From Ruminococcoides intestinihominis (GTDB lineage Bacteria > Bacillota > Clostridia > Oscillospirales > Acutalibacteraceae), in assembly GCF_040096285.1 (NCBI RefSeq), contig NZ_JBBMEY010000001.1:1-64000 (forward strand): a stretch of DNA of 64,000 bases, in the 5' to 3' direction. Position numbers and translations under genes: made by a program. Below are positions 35,026-44,287 of this stretch, piece by piece. Below the pieces are notes generated by a model. That model ran no database searches. It was not told the DNA's origin and saw only the letters and a program-made list of their open reading frames with translations. Within the stretch, counting starts at the first letter, position 1; each line of letters begins with the position of its first letter.

Positions 35026-35187
35026 TTATTTAATTTTCATATCTTCTTTATCATCTCCAAACTGTGTATTTACATCATATTCCTTCCGAACAGAAATAAA
35101 GCCCATCTTATATGTTAGTTCTTAGTTTTCATTTAAAACTACAAGTGCATTACAAGTACCCAATAACACTAAAAGAAAATTTTTCAT
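35026..35187 (-). pseudogene. Possible remnant of a small signal-peptide protein
   Basis: ATG at 35187 opens MKNFLLVLLGTCNALVVLN, lipoprotein-like, then a stop. Another frame reads GFISVRKEYDVNTQFGDDKE and stops at 35026. Together they may be a decayed small lipoprotein gene. The rest of 34915-35302 holds only the RHS leader and no gene I can support. Confidence 0.3.
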
Positions 35188-35302
35188 AACTTTTTTAAAC
35201 GGAAATAAAAAACTTCGCCTATAATAAAAAAATAAAAACAAATATTAATTTATCTAATATTGTATTACAATTTTAAAACAGAATTTGCAATAATGTTAAT
35301 AT

Positions 35303-35968
35303 CTAACCCTTTAACCTCATAACTAAATGTGCAATACTATTAAGAGATTTATTTGCTTTTTTCATTTTCATTCTTTCAAAATATTTATTAGAATTAATAT
35401 TTCGATAAATCCTATCTAAATTAGTTTCTTTCTTAAACTTAATTAGTGAACCTATGATAAGTAGAATTAGCAATATTATAAAAAATAGAGCAAAAATATA
35501 ATAGCCACAATAAATTGTACTGAAAATAAATGAAAGTAAAGTGATTACAAATAAGGTTACAGTGATAGGAAAACAATGATTATCAAAGAAAATATCATGA
35601 GCTGTTTTAAATGAAGGCAACATATAATTTACATTTTGTAATTCATTTCCCACTTGTTTACGAATTTTCTTATTATCTTTGTTATTATTAATGTATTTTT
35701 TTATAAGCAACAATTTCTGTATTTTAGCATTTATAATAATCAATGTTTTACACATACTTTCTATCTCATCAAGCTGCATGCTATTATAATTGACTAATAA
35801 GCTATTGGCTGTATTCAAGAAGTCACTATGTAATTTATCGAATTTCACAGTTGCATTACTATTTATTAGTTGATGAGTGTTAATCTTATTGCAACATTTC
35901 TTAAATATAACAACAGCTTCTGAAAGTTCATCCATACCTAAAGTATAATATTTTGAGATAGCACTCAT
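35303..35968 (-). CDS. Hypothetical membrane protein with helical N-terminal domain
   Basis: A 221-residue protein. Residues about 1-130 are helical and polar, and two membrane segments at about 134-180 are followed by a basic cytoplasmic tail. No family is recognised. ATG at 35968 has GAGGAGG eight bases upstream, far better than the in-frame start at 36001. It lies upstream of, and in line with, the RHS gene, with about 390 bases between, so a shared function is possible but unsupported. TATAAT lies about 70 bases upstream. Confidence 0.55.
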   Translation of the reverse strand: MSAISKYYTLGMDELSEAVVIFKKCCNKINTHQLINSNATVKFDKLHSDFLNTANSLLVNYNSMQLDEIESMCKTLIIINAKIQKLLLIKKYINNNKDNKKIRKQVGNELQNVNYMLPSFKTAHDIFFDNHCFPITVTLFVITLLSFIFSTIYCGYYIFALFFIILLILLIIGSLIKFKKETNLDRIYRNINSNKYFERMKMKKANKSLNSIAHLVMRLKG

Positions 35969-36001
35969 TATATTTTCCTCCTCATTGAATACTGATAACA
36001 A

Positions 36002-36593
36002 TTTAACAATAAATACACATCCTATGCGTATTATTATAGAGTTTGTTTAATTTTGTCACTTAATGTAACATTATTCTACTACAATACAAAATAAATGTCA
36101 ATATAAATAATAATTTTATTGTATAGTTATTATTACTGTTGTATTTGACTAATGATTAGAATAAAAATAGCTGCTAGCACTTGCTAACAGCTTTGATTAA
36201 AGATATGATTTTCTATTATAGACTTCTTAAGGAAACATATAATGTTCTATAACGATTTGTATATTTGAAAAAGGGTAAATAACAGGTTAAGTACAGCCTA
36301 ATTTTGCGTATTATTCTTATTATACCAATAATTATAATATTAATTACGATATTCTCACTTAATTAGTTTACACTATGCCTAGTCGTGTATAGCATTTACC
36401 TTTTATGATTATTTAAGTCTATATTATGCTATATTTCAACTTCAATTATTGGCAATTCCTCTATTAATTATGTAATTTTATATATTGTTGTAACAAATAT
36501 TTTAAATGTTAGAAAACACTCTTTAGGAAAGTCTTGAAAAACCCTCTAGGAAAATCAAATTTTGCATACAAAATTCTTAGCCACAAAAGTAAA
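36002..36593. other. AT-rich intergenic stretch without a gene
   Basis: No ORF with a ribosome site is visible on either strand. It holds the leader of the gene at 35968, a hairpin at 36169-36192 and otherwise simple AT-rich sequence between the accessory region and tRNA-Ser(GGA). No integrase gene or obvious attachment repeat is seen. Confidence 0.6.
36169..36192 (-). terminator. Hairpin upstream of the 35303-35968 gene
   Basis: A ten-base stem with one mismatch (36169-36178 with 36183-36192) is followed on the minus strand by ATTTTTATTC. It contains GTTAGCAAGTGCTAGC, 14 of 16 matches to the palindrome at 2055-2070, so an operator role is an alternative. Confidence 0.4.
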
Positions 36594-36629
36594 TATCGCA
36601 CCATAACCAAAACGGCTAAAAGTGCGATA
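36594..36629 (-). terminator. Probable terminator of tRNA-Ser(GGA)
   Basis: TATCGCAC (36594-36601) pairs with GTGCGATA (36622-36629), followed by TTTACTTTTG on the minus strand, some 25 bases past the tRNA. Confidence 0.6.
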
Positions 36630-36654
36630 AATACTGGGTTTCTGATATATTTCT

Positions 36655-36747
36655 TGGCGGAGAGCAAGGGATTCGAACCCTCGAAACCACTTTAATGGTT
36701 TACACGATTTCCAATCGTGCTCCTTCGGCCATCTCGGACAACTCTCC
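36655..36747 (-). tRNA. tRNA-Ser, anticodon GGA
   Basis: A 93-nt class II tRNA. The acceptor starts GGAGAGT. The anticodon loop TTGGAAA lies between CACGA and TCGTG. There is a long variable arm (ACCATTAAAGTGGT), the T-loop GTTCGAATC and an encoded CCA. It marks the border between core genes and the RHS-rich accessory region. Confidence 0.95.
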
Positions 36748-36809
36748 ACAACGCTACTAATTATAACTTGAATTAAGAAAAAAATCAAGTATTATTTTAA
36801 ATTTCTTAA

Positions 36810-36838
36810 AAAAATACACCTTTTCAAAGGAAAAGGTG
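36810..36838 (-). terminator. Terminator after the second lepB
   Basis: CACCTTTT (36817-36824) pairs with AAAAGGTG (36831-36838), followed by ATTTTTTT on the minus strand. Confidence 0.85.
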
Positions 36839-36844
36839 CTTATA

Positions 36845-37462
36845 TTAGTATAAATATTGAATTCTAGTAATTGGAAGAATTACAAACTGTGCTTTACCAA
36901 TAATATTCTCTTCATCAATAAGTCCGATTTCTGAGTAACGACTATCAAGTGAATCAAGTCTGTTATCACCCATTACAAATACTTTGCCTTTAGGTATTAC
37001 TGATGGAATTTCTGTATTACCTTCTTTTAGTTCAGAGCTAACATAAGGTTCATCAATTAATGTGCCATCAACATAGACCTTCTGATTTTCAAAATCAATT
37101 TTAAGACTTTGTCCTCCAGTTGCAATTACTCTCTTAATAATAGGCTTATCATATTCCTTAGCATGGCTGATTACAACAATGTCGTTATCCTTAGGTGTGT
37201 ACATAAAATTAGTAACAATTACCTTATCATTATCAATAAGTGTATTCATCATTGATCTGCCATCAACATTTACAATTCTTAAGAAGAAAGTAAGAATAAT
37301 GATAATCACAACAACAGCCATTATAATTGCTCTTGCTAAGTAATAGAAAAATCCAACTGTAGGGTTATTGTTGACTACTATGTAATCTTCTTTATTATTA
37401 ACTTTTGTTTTCGGCTGTTTCTTAGACTTGTCAAAATACTTTTCTTTTTTTCTGCTTTGCAT
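36845..37462 (-). CDS. lepB: Type I signal peptidase (second copy)
   Basis: A 205-residue serine/lysine signal peptidase that removes Sec and Tat signal peptides outside the membrane. It has a long basic N terminus, one membrane helix (about 40-62), then DGRSMMNTL with the catalytic Ser, IIKRVIATGGQ with the general-base Lys, and VMGDNRLDSLDSR. It follows a related copy by 11 bases and was probably created by tandem duplication; the two share most motifs but differ in the N-terminal region. Confidence 0.93.
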   Translation of the reverse strand: MQSRKKEKYFDKSKKQPKTKVNNKEDYIVVNNNPTVGFFYYLARAIIMAVVVIIIILTFFLRIVNVDGRSMMNTLIDNDKVIVTNFMYTPKDNDIVVISHAKEYDKPIIKRVIATGGQSLKIDFENQKVYVDGTLIDEPYVSSELKEGNTEIPSVIPKGKVFVMGDNRLDSLDSRYSEIGLIDEENIIGKAQFVILPITRIQYLY

Positions 37463-37473
37463 AGTATCACCTA

Positions 37474-38022
37474 TTAGTATAAGTATTTTGCATGGTTGAA
37501 TGGGAATAATGTAAACTGAGCTTTACCAATAACATCTTTCACATTAATTAATCCTACTTCAACATATCTACTATCTTTAGAAACATATCTGTTGTCACCC
37601 ATTACAAAGATTTTACCTTCAGGTATAACCTCAGGAATCTTAGCATCACCGGGTATTAATTCTGATGATACATAAGGTTCATTAAGTTCTTTACCGTCAA
37701 CATAAACCTTTTCTTTGTCAAAGTCAATTTTTAGAGTTTGGCCTTCAGTTGCAATAACTCTCTTAACAATAGGTTCATCTAAATACTGACCATGGCTGAT
37801 AATAACAATATCACCATCAGTAGGTGTATATAGAAAACTTGAAACAAATAGTTTATCACCATCATAAAGAGTACTGTACATTGATGTTCCGTCTACATTT
37901 ACAATTCTAAAAAAGAAAGTAAGAATAATCAGAACAACAAAAATTACTGAAATAATTGACTTAGTCCAATCATATATCCAATTAGGTGCTGATTTTGTCT
38001 TAATTGTATAATTATTATCCAT
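37474..38022 (-). CDS. lepB: Type I signal peptidase (first copy)
   Basis: A 182-residue signal peptidase I with one membrane helix (about 19-40), DGTSMYSTLYDGD with the catalytic Ser, VKRVIATEGQ with the Lys, and VMGDNRYVSKDSR. It lies downstream of rplS and upstream of the second copy. Firmicutes often carry several such enzymes. Two in tandem suit a cell that exports large RHS and wall proteins. Confidence 0.93.
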   Translation of the reverse strand: MDNNYTIKTKSAPNWIYDWTKSIISVIFVVLIILTFFFRIVNVDGTSMYSTLYDGDKLFVSSFLYTPTDGDIVIISHGQYLDEPIVKRVIATEGQTLKIDFDKEKVYVDGKELNEPYVSSELIPGDAKIPEVIPEGKIFVMGDNRYVSKDSRYVEVGLINVKDVIGKAQFTLFPFNHAKYLY

Positions 38023-38057
38023 TATATCTCTCTTCGTCTAATTTCGTTTAGATAGTA

Positions 38058-38082
38058 AAAAAAGGGACGTGAAGTCCCCTTT
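38058..38082 (-). terminator. Terminator of rplS
   Basis: A GGGGAC/GTCCC stem with a small loop is followed by TTTTTTTAC on the minus strand, directly after the rplS stop. Confidence 0.8.
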
Positions 38083-38084
38083 AA

Positions 38085-38432
38085 TTACTTTTTGATTTGT
38101 TCCTTAACCTTAGCAGCCTTACCTACTCTATCTCTTAGGTAATATAGCTTACTTCTACGAACCTTACCGTATCTAACAACCTTAACGTCAACAACGTTTG
38201 GTGAGTGTACTGGGAATACTCTTTCGATACCAACACCGTAAGAAACTCTTCTTACTGTGAAAGTTTCAGCAACGCCACTACCCTTCTTAGCGATAACAGT
38301 TCCTTCGAACATCTGGATTCTTTCTCTTTCACCTTCACGAATGTTAACTGATACCTTTACTGTATCACCAACATTGAATTCTGGGAAAGATTCTTTCATT
38401 GAAGCTGCTGCAATAGTTTTTAATGCGTCCAT
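38085..38432 (-). CDS. rplS: Large ribosomal subunit protein L19
   Basis: A 115-residue L19, full length, at the 30S-50S interface. It carries FNVGDTVKVSV, the EGERERIQMFEGTVIA block, GVGIERVFPVHSPNV and the basic RRSKLYYLRDR end. AGGAGG precedes the ATG by eight bases. It has its own promoter and leader and a terminator, so it is transcribed as a single gene. Confidence 0.96.
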   Translation of the reverse strand: MDALKTIAAASMKESFPEFNVGDTVKVSVNIREGERERIQMFEGTVIAKKGSGVAETFTVRRVSYGVGIERVFPVHSPNVVDVKVVRYGKVRRSKLYYLRDRVGKAAKVKEQIKK

Positions 38433-38444
38433 TTTATTTCCTCC

Positions 38445-38550
38445 TGTAATTTCAGATATTCTTGCCTATGTAGCAGAGGAATACCCGCTTCAAATTTTCG
38501 GTCAATGACCTCGATTTGACTCCTATCGTATAACGACAGATTCCAAATGC
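38445..38550 (-). promoter_or_regulatory. rplS leader, probable L19 autoregulatory RNA
   Basis: The leader of about 110 nt before rplS can fold TATTC...TGC with GCA...GAATA (TATTCCTCTGC and GGCAAGAATA arms) just upstream of the Shine-Dalgarno site. It resembles the known L19 leader of Firmicutes. Identification is by position and shape only. Confidence 0.45.
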
Positions 38551-38556
38551 CTATAT

Positions 38557-38585
38557 ATAATAACACAATAATTTGTATTGTGCAA
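38557..38585 (-). promoter_or_regulatory. rplS promoter
   Basis: TTGCAC (38580-38585), 17-bp spacer and TATTAT (38557-38562) on the minus strand. Confidence 0.7.
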
Positions 38586-38610
38586 GTGTTTTTACAAAAA
38601 ATATCACAAT

Positions 38611-39522
38611 TTATTGTTGAATTTCTTGCAAAAATTTTCTAAAGTATACCGGAAGTTCTGAATTAAACTCCATATACTCTTCTGTTCTTGGATGAACAAA
38701 TCCAATAACCTTAGCGTGTAGGCATTGACCCTTTAGCTTTGTAATAACTTTCTTAGGTCCATATACATCATCACCTGCTACCGGATGACCGATTGAAGCC
38801 ATATGAACCCTAATCTGATGTGTTCTGCCTGTTTCTAAGATACATTTAATATGAGTAAAATTGCCATAACTCTGTATAACTTCATAATGAGTTACTGCAT
38901 TCTTAGAATTTTCATAGGTAATACACATTTTCTTTCTATCTTTTTTACTTCTGCCAATAGGTGCATCTACTGTACCATTTTCTTTAACATTGCCATAAAC
39001 AATGGCTTGGTATTCACGCTTAAAGCTATGTTCCTTAATTTGTTCAGCAAGTTTATTATGAGCAAAATCATTCTTTGCTACAATCAAAAGTCCACTTGTA
39101 TTTTTATCTATTCTATGGACAATACCGGGTCTTAATACACCATTGATACCTGATAAGGAATCTTTACAGTGATAAAGCAGTGCATTTACTAAAGTACCTG
39201 TATAGTTTCCGGGTGCAGGATGAACAACCATACCCTTAGGTTTATTTACTACCAACAAATCACTATCTTCATAAACAATATCAAGTGGTATTTCTTCTGC
39301 CTCAACAGTATACTCTACAGGGTCAGGAACAGTAAATTGGACTTTATCACCGATTTTAAGATTATACTTTTTGTTTTGTAATTTATCATTAACCAACAGT
39401 CCACCATCTTCAATAATTGATGCAACTGATGACCTAGACATATCTTCTATAGTATCAGAAAGAAACTTATCAACTCTAACTTCTTGATTTTCATTTTCAA
39501 TAATGTAATTAAGAATGTTCAA
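38611..39522 (-). CDS. rluD: RluD-family 23S rRNA pseudouridine synthase
   Basis: A 303-residue enzyme with an N-terminal S4 RNA-binding domain and the RluA-type catalytic core. HRIDKNTSGLL contains the catalytic Asp, followed by GRTHQIRVHMA and IGHPVAGDDVYG. It converts uridines of 23S rRNA helix 69 to pseudouridine, by family. The start is TTG with GGAG seven bases upstream, overlapping the end of lspA by 14 bases, a common lspA-rluD arrangement. Confidence 0.93.
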   Translation of the reverse strand: MNILNYIIENENQEVRVDKFLSDTIEDMSRSSVASIIEDGGLLVNDKLQNKKYNLKIGDKVQFTVPDPVEYTVEAEEIPLDIVYEDSDLLVVNKPKGMVVHPAPGNYTGTLVNALLYHCKDSLSGINGVLRPGIVHRIDKNTSGLLIVAKNDFAHNKLAEQIKEHSFKREYQAIVYGNVKENGTVDAPIGRSKKDRKKMCITYENSKNAVTHYEVIQSYGNFTHIKCILETGRTHQIRVHMASIGHPVAGDDVYGPKKVITKLKGQCLHAKVIGFVHPRTEEYMEFNSELPVYFRKFLQEIQQ

Positions 39523-39985
39523 CCTTATTCTCCTTCTTAGAACTATCAGACATAAATAGTAGATAAATTACAAGCAGTACTGTACCAACCGTAACTGCAT
39601 AATCGGCAAAGTTGCATACCGGACTAAAAAAAGAAAGTTGCAAATAGTCTATTACATATCCATAAAGGACTCTATCAATTAAATTGCCTATACCACCACC
39701 AATAATCAATGCTGATGATATTAAAAACATTTTAGACTTAATCTTTTTGAAAATGATTATATAAAGTAGGATTACAATAATAACTGAAGTTAGAGCAACA
39801 AAAATCCACCTCATATTTTCAAACATACCAAATGCAACACCACGATTTTCAACATAATTTAAATCTAATAAATGTGGAATTGCAGTAACAACACCGGCTT
39901 GTGGTAAATACATAGCTACAAAATATTTAATAACCTGGTCTATAACAACAACTAAACCGGCTATAGCAAGAGATAACGCTACCAA
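39509..39985 (-). CDS. lspA: Lipoprotein signal peptidase (signal peptidase II)
   Basis: A 158-residue four-helix membrane protease that cleaves lipoprotein signal peptides after lipidation. It has YVENRGVAFGM, GGGIGNLIDRV and VIDYLQL followed by CNFADYAVTVG, with the two catalytic Asp residues. Its substrates here include ApbE, the TAXI protein and the small lipoproteins of the RHS region. The start is TTG with GAGGTG five bases upstream. Confidence 0.94.
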   Translation of the reverse strand: MVALSLAIAGLVVVIDQVIKYFVAMYLPQAGVVTAIPHLLDLNYVENRGVAFGMFENMRWIFVALTSVIIVILLYIIIFKKIKSKMFLISSALIIGGGIGNLIDRVLYGYVIDYLQLSFFSPVCNFADYAVTVGTVLLVIYLLFMSDSSKKENKVEHS

Positions 39986-40006
39986 CTTTTCACCTCATTA
40001 ATAAAA

Positions 40007-40037
40007 ACGGTGCACACCACAACAGAATGTGCACCGT
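40007..40037 (-). terminator. Terminator of the miaB-ileS operon
   Basis: ACGGTGCACA (40007-40016) pairs with TGTGCACCGT (40028-40037), followed by TTTTATT on the minus strand, 13 bases after the ileS stop. Confidence 0.88.
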
Positions 40038-40050
40038 AATTAGTTATTTA

Positions 40051-42816
40051 TTATTTAAGAACATTTACACATCTCTGGCAAAGAGTTGGATGTACAGGAT
40101 CAGCACCAACAGTAACTGAATGTTCCCAACATCTTTCGCACTTTTCACCATCAGCTAGTTCAACATCAATCTTAGTATCTGAACCATTATCTACTACTTC
40201 TACGCCGGAAACAATAAATACATTCTTTAGTTCAGGTTCTACAGACTTGATAAATTCAAGTTCATCACCACTGGCATTAAGAATAATCTTAGCATCAAGT
40301 GACTTCTTAAGTTTCTTTTCCTTAACTGCTTCTTCAAGAGCTTTCTTAACATCATCTCTTAAATCGTGAATCTTGTCCCACTTAGCCATAAAGTCATCTG
40401 AAACATTAATTTCAACAGGCTTTGGCATTTCGTTAAACATTACACATTCACCATCATCAGATGCTCTATGTGGAATATACTTCCAGATTTCATCAGAAGT
40501 ATAAGCTAGGATAGGAGCAATCATTCTTGTTAATGAATCAAGAATGATATAGATAGTTGTCTGAGCAGCTCTTCTTGAATGACTTTCTTTCTTTTCTGTG
40601 TATAGTCTGTCCTTAAGTACATCTAGGTAGAAGTTAGACATATCAACAACACAGAAGTTTCTTACTGAATGATAAACCTGATGGAATTCATAGTTATCAT
40701 AAGCATTTGCTACCTTGTTAATAAGTTCATTTAGCTTAACAAGTGCCCACTTATCCATTGGTAGTAGTTCATCAATAGCAACAGAATTTTCGTCAGGGTT
40801 AAAGTCAGAAATATTACCTAGGATATATCTTGCAGTATTTCTAATCTTTCTGTATGATTCAGAAATCTGCTTTAGAATATCATTTGAAATATGAACATCA
40901 GACTGATAGTCGGTAGAAGCAACCCAAAGTCTTAGTACATCAGCACCGTACTGCTTAATAACATCTTGAGGGCTGATACCGTTACCAAGGGACTTACTCA
41001 TCTTTCTCTTTTCTTCATCAAGAATCATACCATGAGTAAGAACTGCCTTATAAGGTGCAACACCATTTGTCGCAACAGAAGTTAGAAGTGAAGACTGGAA
41101 CCAACCTCTGTACTGGTCATTACCTTCTAGATATAGGTCTGCAGGGAACTGCAGGTTATCTCTCTTTCTAACAACAGCAGCATGAGAAGAACCACTATCG
41201 AACCAAACATCCATAATGTCTTTTTCTTTATCAAATTCAGTACAACCACACTTCTTACACTTTGTACCTGCAGGTAGAATTTCAGCAGCAGTATGATTAT
41301 ACCAAGCATTAGAACCTTCTTTTTCAAATAGGTCAGCTACTGCATACATAGCGTCCTTATCAATATGAGCTTCGCCACATTCTTTACAGAAGAAGATTGG
41401 AATAGGCACACCCCATTTTCTCTGACGAGAAATACACCAGTCTTTTCTTTCTCTAACCATATTTGTAATTCTGTCACGACCCCATGAAGGAATCCACTTA
41501 ACATTATTAATAGCTTCAACAGCTTCATCCTTAAAGTCATCAACAGAACAGAACCACTGGTCAGTAGCTCTAAATAGGATAGGTGTCTTACATCTCCAAC
41601 AGTGAGGATACTGGTGGATAATCTTCTTTAGTGCGAATAGAGAGCCTTGTTCATCAAGGAACATAGCAATCTTCTTATTAGCTTCATCAGTTGTTAAACC
41701 TGCAAACTGACCTGCTTCTTCAGTAAGAACACCGTTAGAGTCAACAGGACAAATTGTAGGAATTTCAGGATAGTTCTGACATACATTAAAGTCATCAACA
41801 CCATGACCAGGAGCAGTATGAACACAACCTGTACCACTTTCAAGTGTAACATGGTCACCGACAATAACAAGAGACTCTCTGTCTAGGAATGGATGAGCAG
41901 TCTTGATGTATTCAAGTTCACTACCCTTTACTGTAGCTACTACTTCATAATCTGTAACTTCAGCAACTTCCATTGCATTCTTATAAAGTTCAGTAGCCAT
42001 TACAAGATATTCATCACCTGTTTTGATGATAGAATATTCATATCTAGGACCAACACAAATAGCAACATTAGCAGGTAATGTCCATGTTGTAGTTGTCCAA
42101 ATAACAAACTTAACCTTTGATGGGTCAATTCCCAAGTTTGAGAATACACCCTTATCATCAGTTACATTGAATTTAACATAAATAGAATGACAAGGATCTT
42201 CAGCATATTCGATTTCAGCTTCAGCTAGAGCTGTTTTACATTCAGGACACCAATATACAGGCTTTAGTCCCTTATAGATATAGCCCTTTGTAGCCATATC
42301 AGCAAATACTCTAATCTGTTCTGCTTCAAATTCATGCTTTAGTGTAATATATGGGTTATCCCATTCGCCGATAACACCTAATCTCTTAAACTGTGTACGC
42401 TGGTCATTAATATAACCTGTAACGAATTCTTCACACATTTTACGAAGTTCAACAATAGAGATTTCTGCTGAGTTACCAACACCGGCCTTTTGTCTGGCCT
42501 TTAGTTCTGTTGGAAGGCCATGAGTATCCCAACCAGGAACATATGGTGCTTTGAAACCGGCCATATTCTTTTGACGAACAATAAAGTCCTTAAGAATCTT
42601 GTTTAAAGCATGACCTAGATGGATATCACCATTTGCATATGGAGGACCATCATGCAATACGAATAATGGCTTACCATCATTTTTCTTCATTAACTTGTCA
42701 TAAATCTTGTTATCTTCCCAACCCTTTAGAGTTACAGGTTCACTCTTTGGAAGTCCTGCTCTCATAGGGAAGTCAGTCTTAGGAAGATTTAAAGTCTTAT
42801 TGTAATCCTGTGACAT
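40051..42816 (-). CDS. ileS: Isoleucyl-tRNA synthetase
   Basis: A 921-residue class I synthetase. HLGH (HIGH motif) follows GPPYANGDI, the CP1 editing domain contains WTTTTWTLPAN, KMSKSLGN forms the ATP loop, and a C-terminal zinc finger carries CERCWEH and CQRC. ATG at 42816 gives the typical MSQDYNKTLNLP start; an upstream TTG is in frame but lies in the ribosome site. No T-box is visible; the 27 bases to divIVA are too short. This is the last gene of the miaB operon. Confidence 0.97.
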   Translation of the reverse strand: MSQDYNKTLNLPKTDFPMRAGLPKSEPVTLKGWEDNKIYDKLMKKNDGKPLFVLHDGPPYANGDIHLGHALNKILKDFIVRQKNMAGFKAPYVPGWDTHGLPTELKARQKAGVGNSAEISIVELRKMCEEFVTGYINDQRTQFKRLGVIGEWDNPYITLKHEFEAEQIRVFADMATKGYIYKGLKPVYWCPECKTALAEAEIEYAEDPCHSIYVKFNVTDDKGVFSNLGIDPSKVKFVIWTTTTWTLPANVAICVGPRYEYSIIKTGDEYLVMATELYKNAMEVAEVTDYEVVATVKGSELEYIKTAHPFLDRESLVIVGDHVTLESGTGCVHTAPGHGVDDFNVCQNYPEIPTICPVDSNGVLTEEAGQFAGLTTDEANKKIAMFLDEQGSLFALKKIIHQYPHCWRCKTPILFRATDQWFCSVDDFKDEAVEAINNVKWIPSWGRDRITNMVRERKDWCISRQRKWGVPIPIFFCKECGEAHIDKDAMYAVADLFEKEGSNAWYNHTAAEILPAGTKCKKCGCTEFDKEKDIMDVWFDSGSSHAAVVRKRDNLQFPADLYLEGNDQYRGWFQSSLLTSVATNGVAPYKAVLTHGMILDEEKRKMSKSLGNGISPQDVIKQYGADVLRLWVASTDYQSDVHISNDILKQISESYRKIRNTARYILGNISDFNPDENSVAIDELLPMDKWALVKLNELINKVANAYDNYEFHQVYHSVRNFCVVDMSNFYLDVLKDRLYTEKKESHSRRAAQTTIYIILDSLTRMIAPILAYTSDEIWKYIPHRASDDGECVMFNEMPKPVEINVSDDFMAKWDKIHDLRDDVKKALEEAVKEKKLKKSLDAKIILNASGDELEFIKSVEPELKNVFIVSGVEVVDNGSDTKIDVELADGEKCERCWEHSVTVGADPVHPTLCQRCVNVLK

Positions 42817-42843
42817 TCTACTTCTCTCCAATTTATATTTTAA

Positions 42844-43530
42844 TTATTCTTCTACATCATAATTACTACCAAACTTTAAAACACCAAACTTAGTAGTGCC
42901 TTCAAGAGCCGGGTCAGTTTTCTTTTCTTCCTTTATTTCTTCAGCAGGTTCTTTTTTTTCAACTTCTACCGGAGGTTCAGCAACCTTAACAGGCTCAGCC
43001 TTTGGTTCAACAACTTCTTCTGCTACTGCAGGTGTAGGAAAATCCTTAGATAGCTTTTCCTGAATTTCAGCAACAACATTATCAGTTGGTAGTGCATCAA
43101 CAATATCAATGCAACTCTTAACTTTCATTAGTAGTTCTGTTCTCATTTCATTAGCAAGTTTCTGTAAAGCAACTAGGGAGTCTTTTTCTTTCTTTACTTC
43201 TGCCTGTGCTTGTGCAATAAGTTCATCAGCCTTTTTCTCAGCATTCTTTACAGCAATTTCAGACTGTTCGTTAGCTTCCTTAAGTGTAGAGTCAGCAACT
43301 TTCTGAGCTGATAATAGAGCGTTACGAACTGTTTCTTCATCAGAACGGTACTGTTCAATTCTTGTAGCAAGAATATCCATCTTGTGTACAAGTTCAGCCT
43401 TTTCGTTATTTTTCTGTTCAAATGTTTCTATAACATCATCAATAAAAGAATCAACATCTTCAGCCTTATAGAAAGAACCACCTCTGTTAGTTCTAAACTT
43501 GACATCCTTGATTTCATCAATAGTTAGCAT
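42844..43530 (-). CDS. divIVA: DivIVA-family cell division/polarity protein
   Basis: A 228-residue protein. It has the N-terminal lipid-binding DivIVA domain (LTIDEIKDVKFRTNRGG, with YKAEDVDSFID), two coiled-coil stretches to about residue 155, and an acidic Pro/Glu tail. DivIVA marks curved membrane at septa and poles. It lies in the normal sepF-ylmH-divIVA-ileS order of Gram-positive division clusters. Confidence 0.93.
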   Translation of the reverse strand: MLTIDEIKDVKFRTNRGGSFYKAEDVDSFIDDVIETFEQKNNEKAELVHKMDILATRIEQYRSDEETVRNALLSAQKVADSTLKEANEQSEIAVKNAEKKADELIAQAQAEVKKEKDSLVALQKLANEMRTELLMKVKSCIDIVDALPTDNVVAEIQEKLSKDFPTPAVAEEVVEPKAEPVKVAEPPVEVEKKEPAEEIKEEKKTDPALEGTTKFGVLKFGSNYDVEE

Positions 43531-43543
43531 CTTTATATCTCCC

Positions 43544-44287
43544 CTATATATATTGTTTTATTTTAATTTTTTGTCTGCCTTTTTTAGTTAAGCCATTAAT
43601 ATCATCAAGAATAAATTTACCATACTTTCGTATAGAAATAATGTCGTCTTGTGATACTTTGTCGCTTATATTTGTATCTTCTATATAGTTCTTAAACACA
43701 TTACCCGAAAGCATAAGTGTCCTTACCTTTTCTCTGCTAAGACCGGTTATAGCAGCAACAACTGCATCCAGTCTAAGAGAAGCAACTGTATAGTCATGAT
43801 ACTTAAATGTTGGTGTATAATCAAAGTTATCAAGTGTAACTATTTTTGACTTTACTCCAACTTTAGCAATTCTATTTATTTGAGATAAAATATAGTCTGC
43901 TTGATTTTCTAACACAAAAACATAAGTTTTACCTTCCATACAAACAATGTCACCTATAACATTTCTGTTAAGTCCGGTAGAAAGAATTGTACCAAGAAAC
44001 TGTCTATGTGTTAATTTATCTTGCTTTCTATATTTATATTCAATAATTGATATTGGATATTCCTCTTCCTTAGCGAAAAATCCAAGAACCTTCCTTTGGC
44101 TGTTTTCATAGCCACCAAAGAAATAGTAATCAGTAATACCAAAGTCCTTTAATGCTTCAATACAAATTGAAATTTCACTTTCATTAAGGAAAGAAGTAAA
44201 CTCAGGTTTGTTCCTTTCCATAGAAAGATAATAAAGGTCACTTATTCTGGAAATCAGAATATCCTTTTCATCTATATTTTTACTCAA
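43544..44287 (-). CDS. ylmH: YlmH-like S4-domain RNA-binding protein
   Basis: A 247-residue protein with a C-terminal S4 domain (RLDAVVAAITGLSREKVRTL, then VSQDDIISIRKYGKF). In Bacillus, YlmH (RqcP2) acts with stalled 50S ribosomes in the C-terminal tailing rescue pathway and lies in the division cluster. TTG start follows the sepF TAA with no gap. Confidence 0.9.
   Translation of the reverse strand: MSKNIDEKDILISRISDLYYLSMERNKPEFTSFLNESEISICIEALKDFGITDYYFFGGYENSQRKVLGFFAKEEEYPISIIEYKYRKQDKLTHRQFLGTILSTGLNRNVIGDIVCMEGKTYVFVLENQADYILSQINRIAKVGVKSKIVTLDNFDYTPTFKYHDYTVASLRLDAVVAAITGLSREKVRTLMLSGNVFKNYIEDTNISDKVSQDDIISIRKYGKFILDDINGLTKKGRQKIKIKQYI

Noticed and set aside
18099..36000. Insertion sequence or prophage as the origin of the accessory block
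   Set aside because: No transposase, integrase, terminal repeats or phage genes could be found on either strand; the only repeats are RHS pieces and the 95-base hairpin repeat.
36173..36188. Third regulatory copy of the GTTAGC dyad
   Set aside because: It is part of a longer stem followed by a T run on the minus strand, so a terminator explains it as well; kept only as a weak note.
36555..36788. 77-codon ORF on the minus strand
   Set aside because: It reads straight through tRNA-Ser(GGA) and has no ribosome site; it is a chance frame over the tRNA.
42817..42843. T-box upstream of ileS
   Set aside because: Only 27 bases separate divIVA and ileS, and no T-box sequence or terminator is there.
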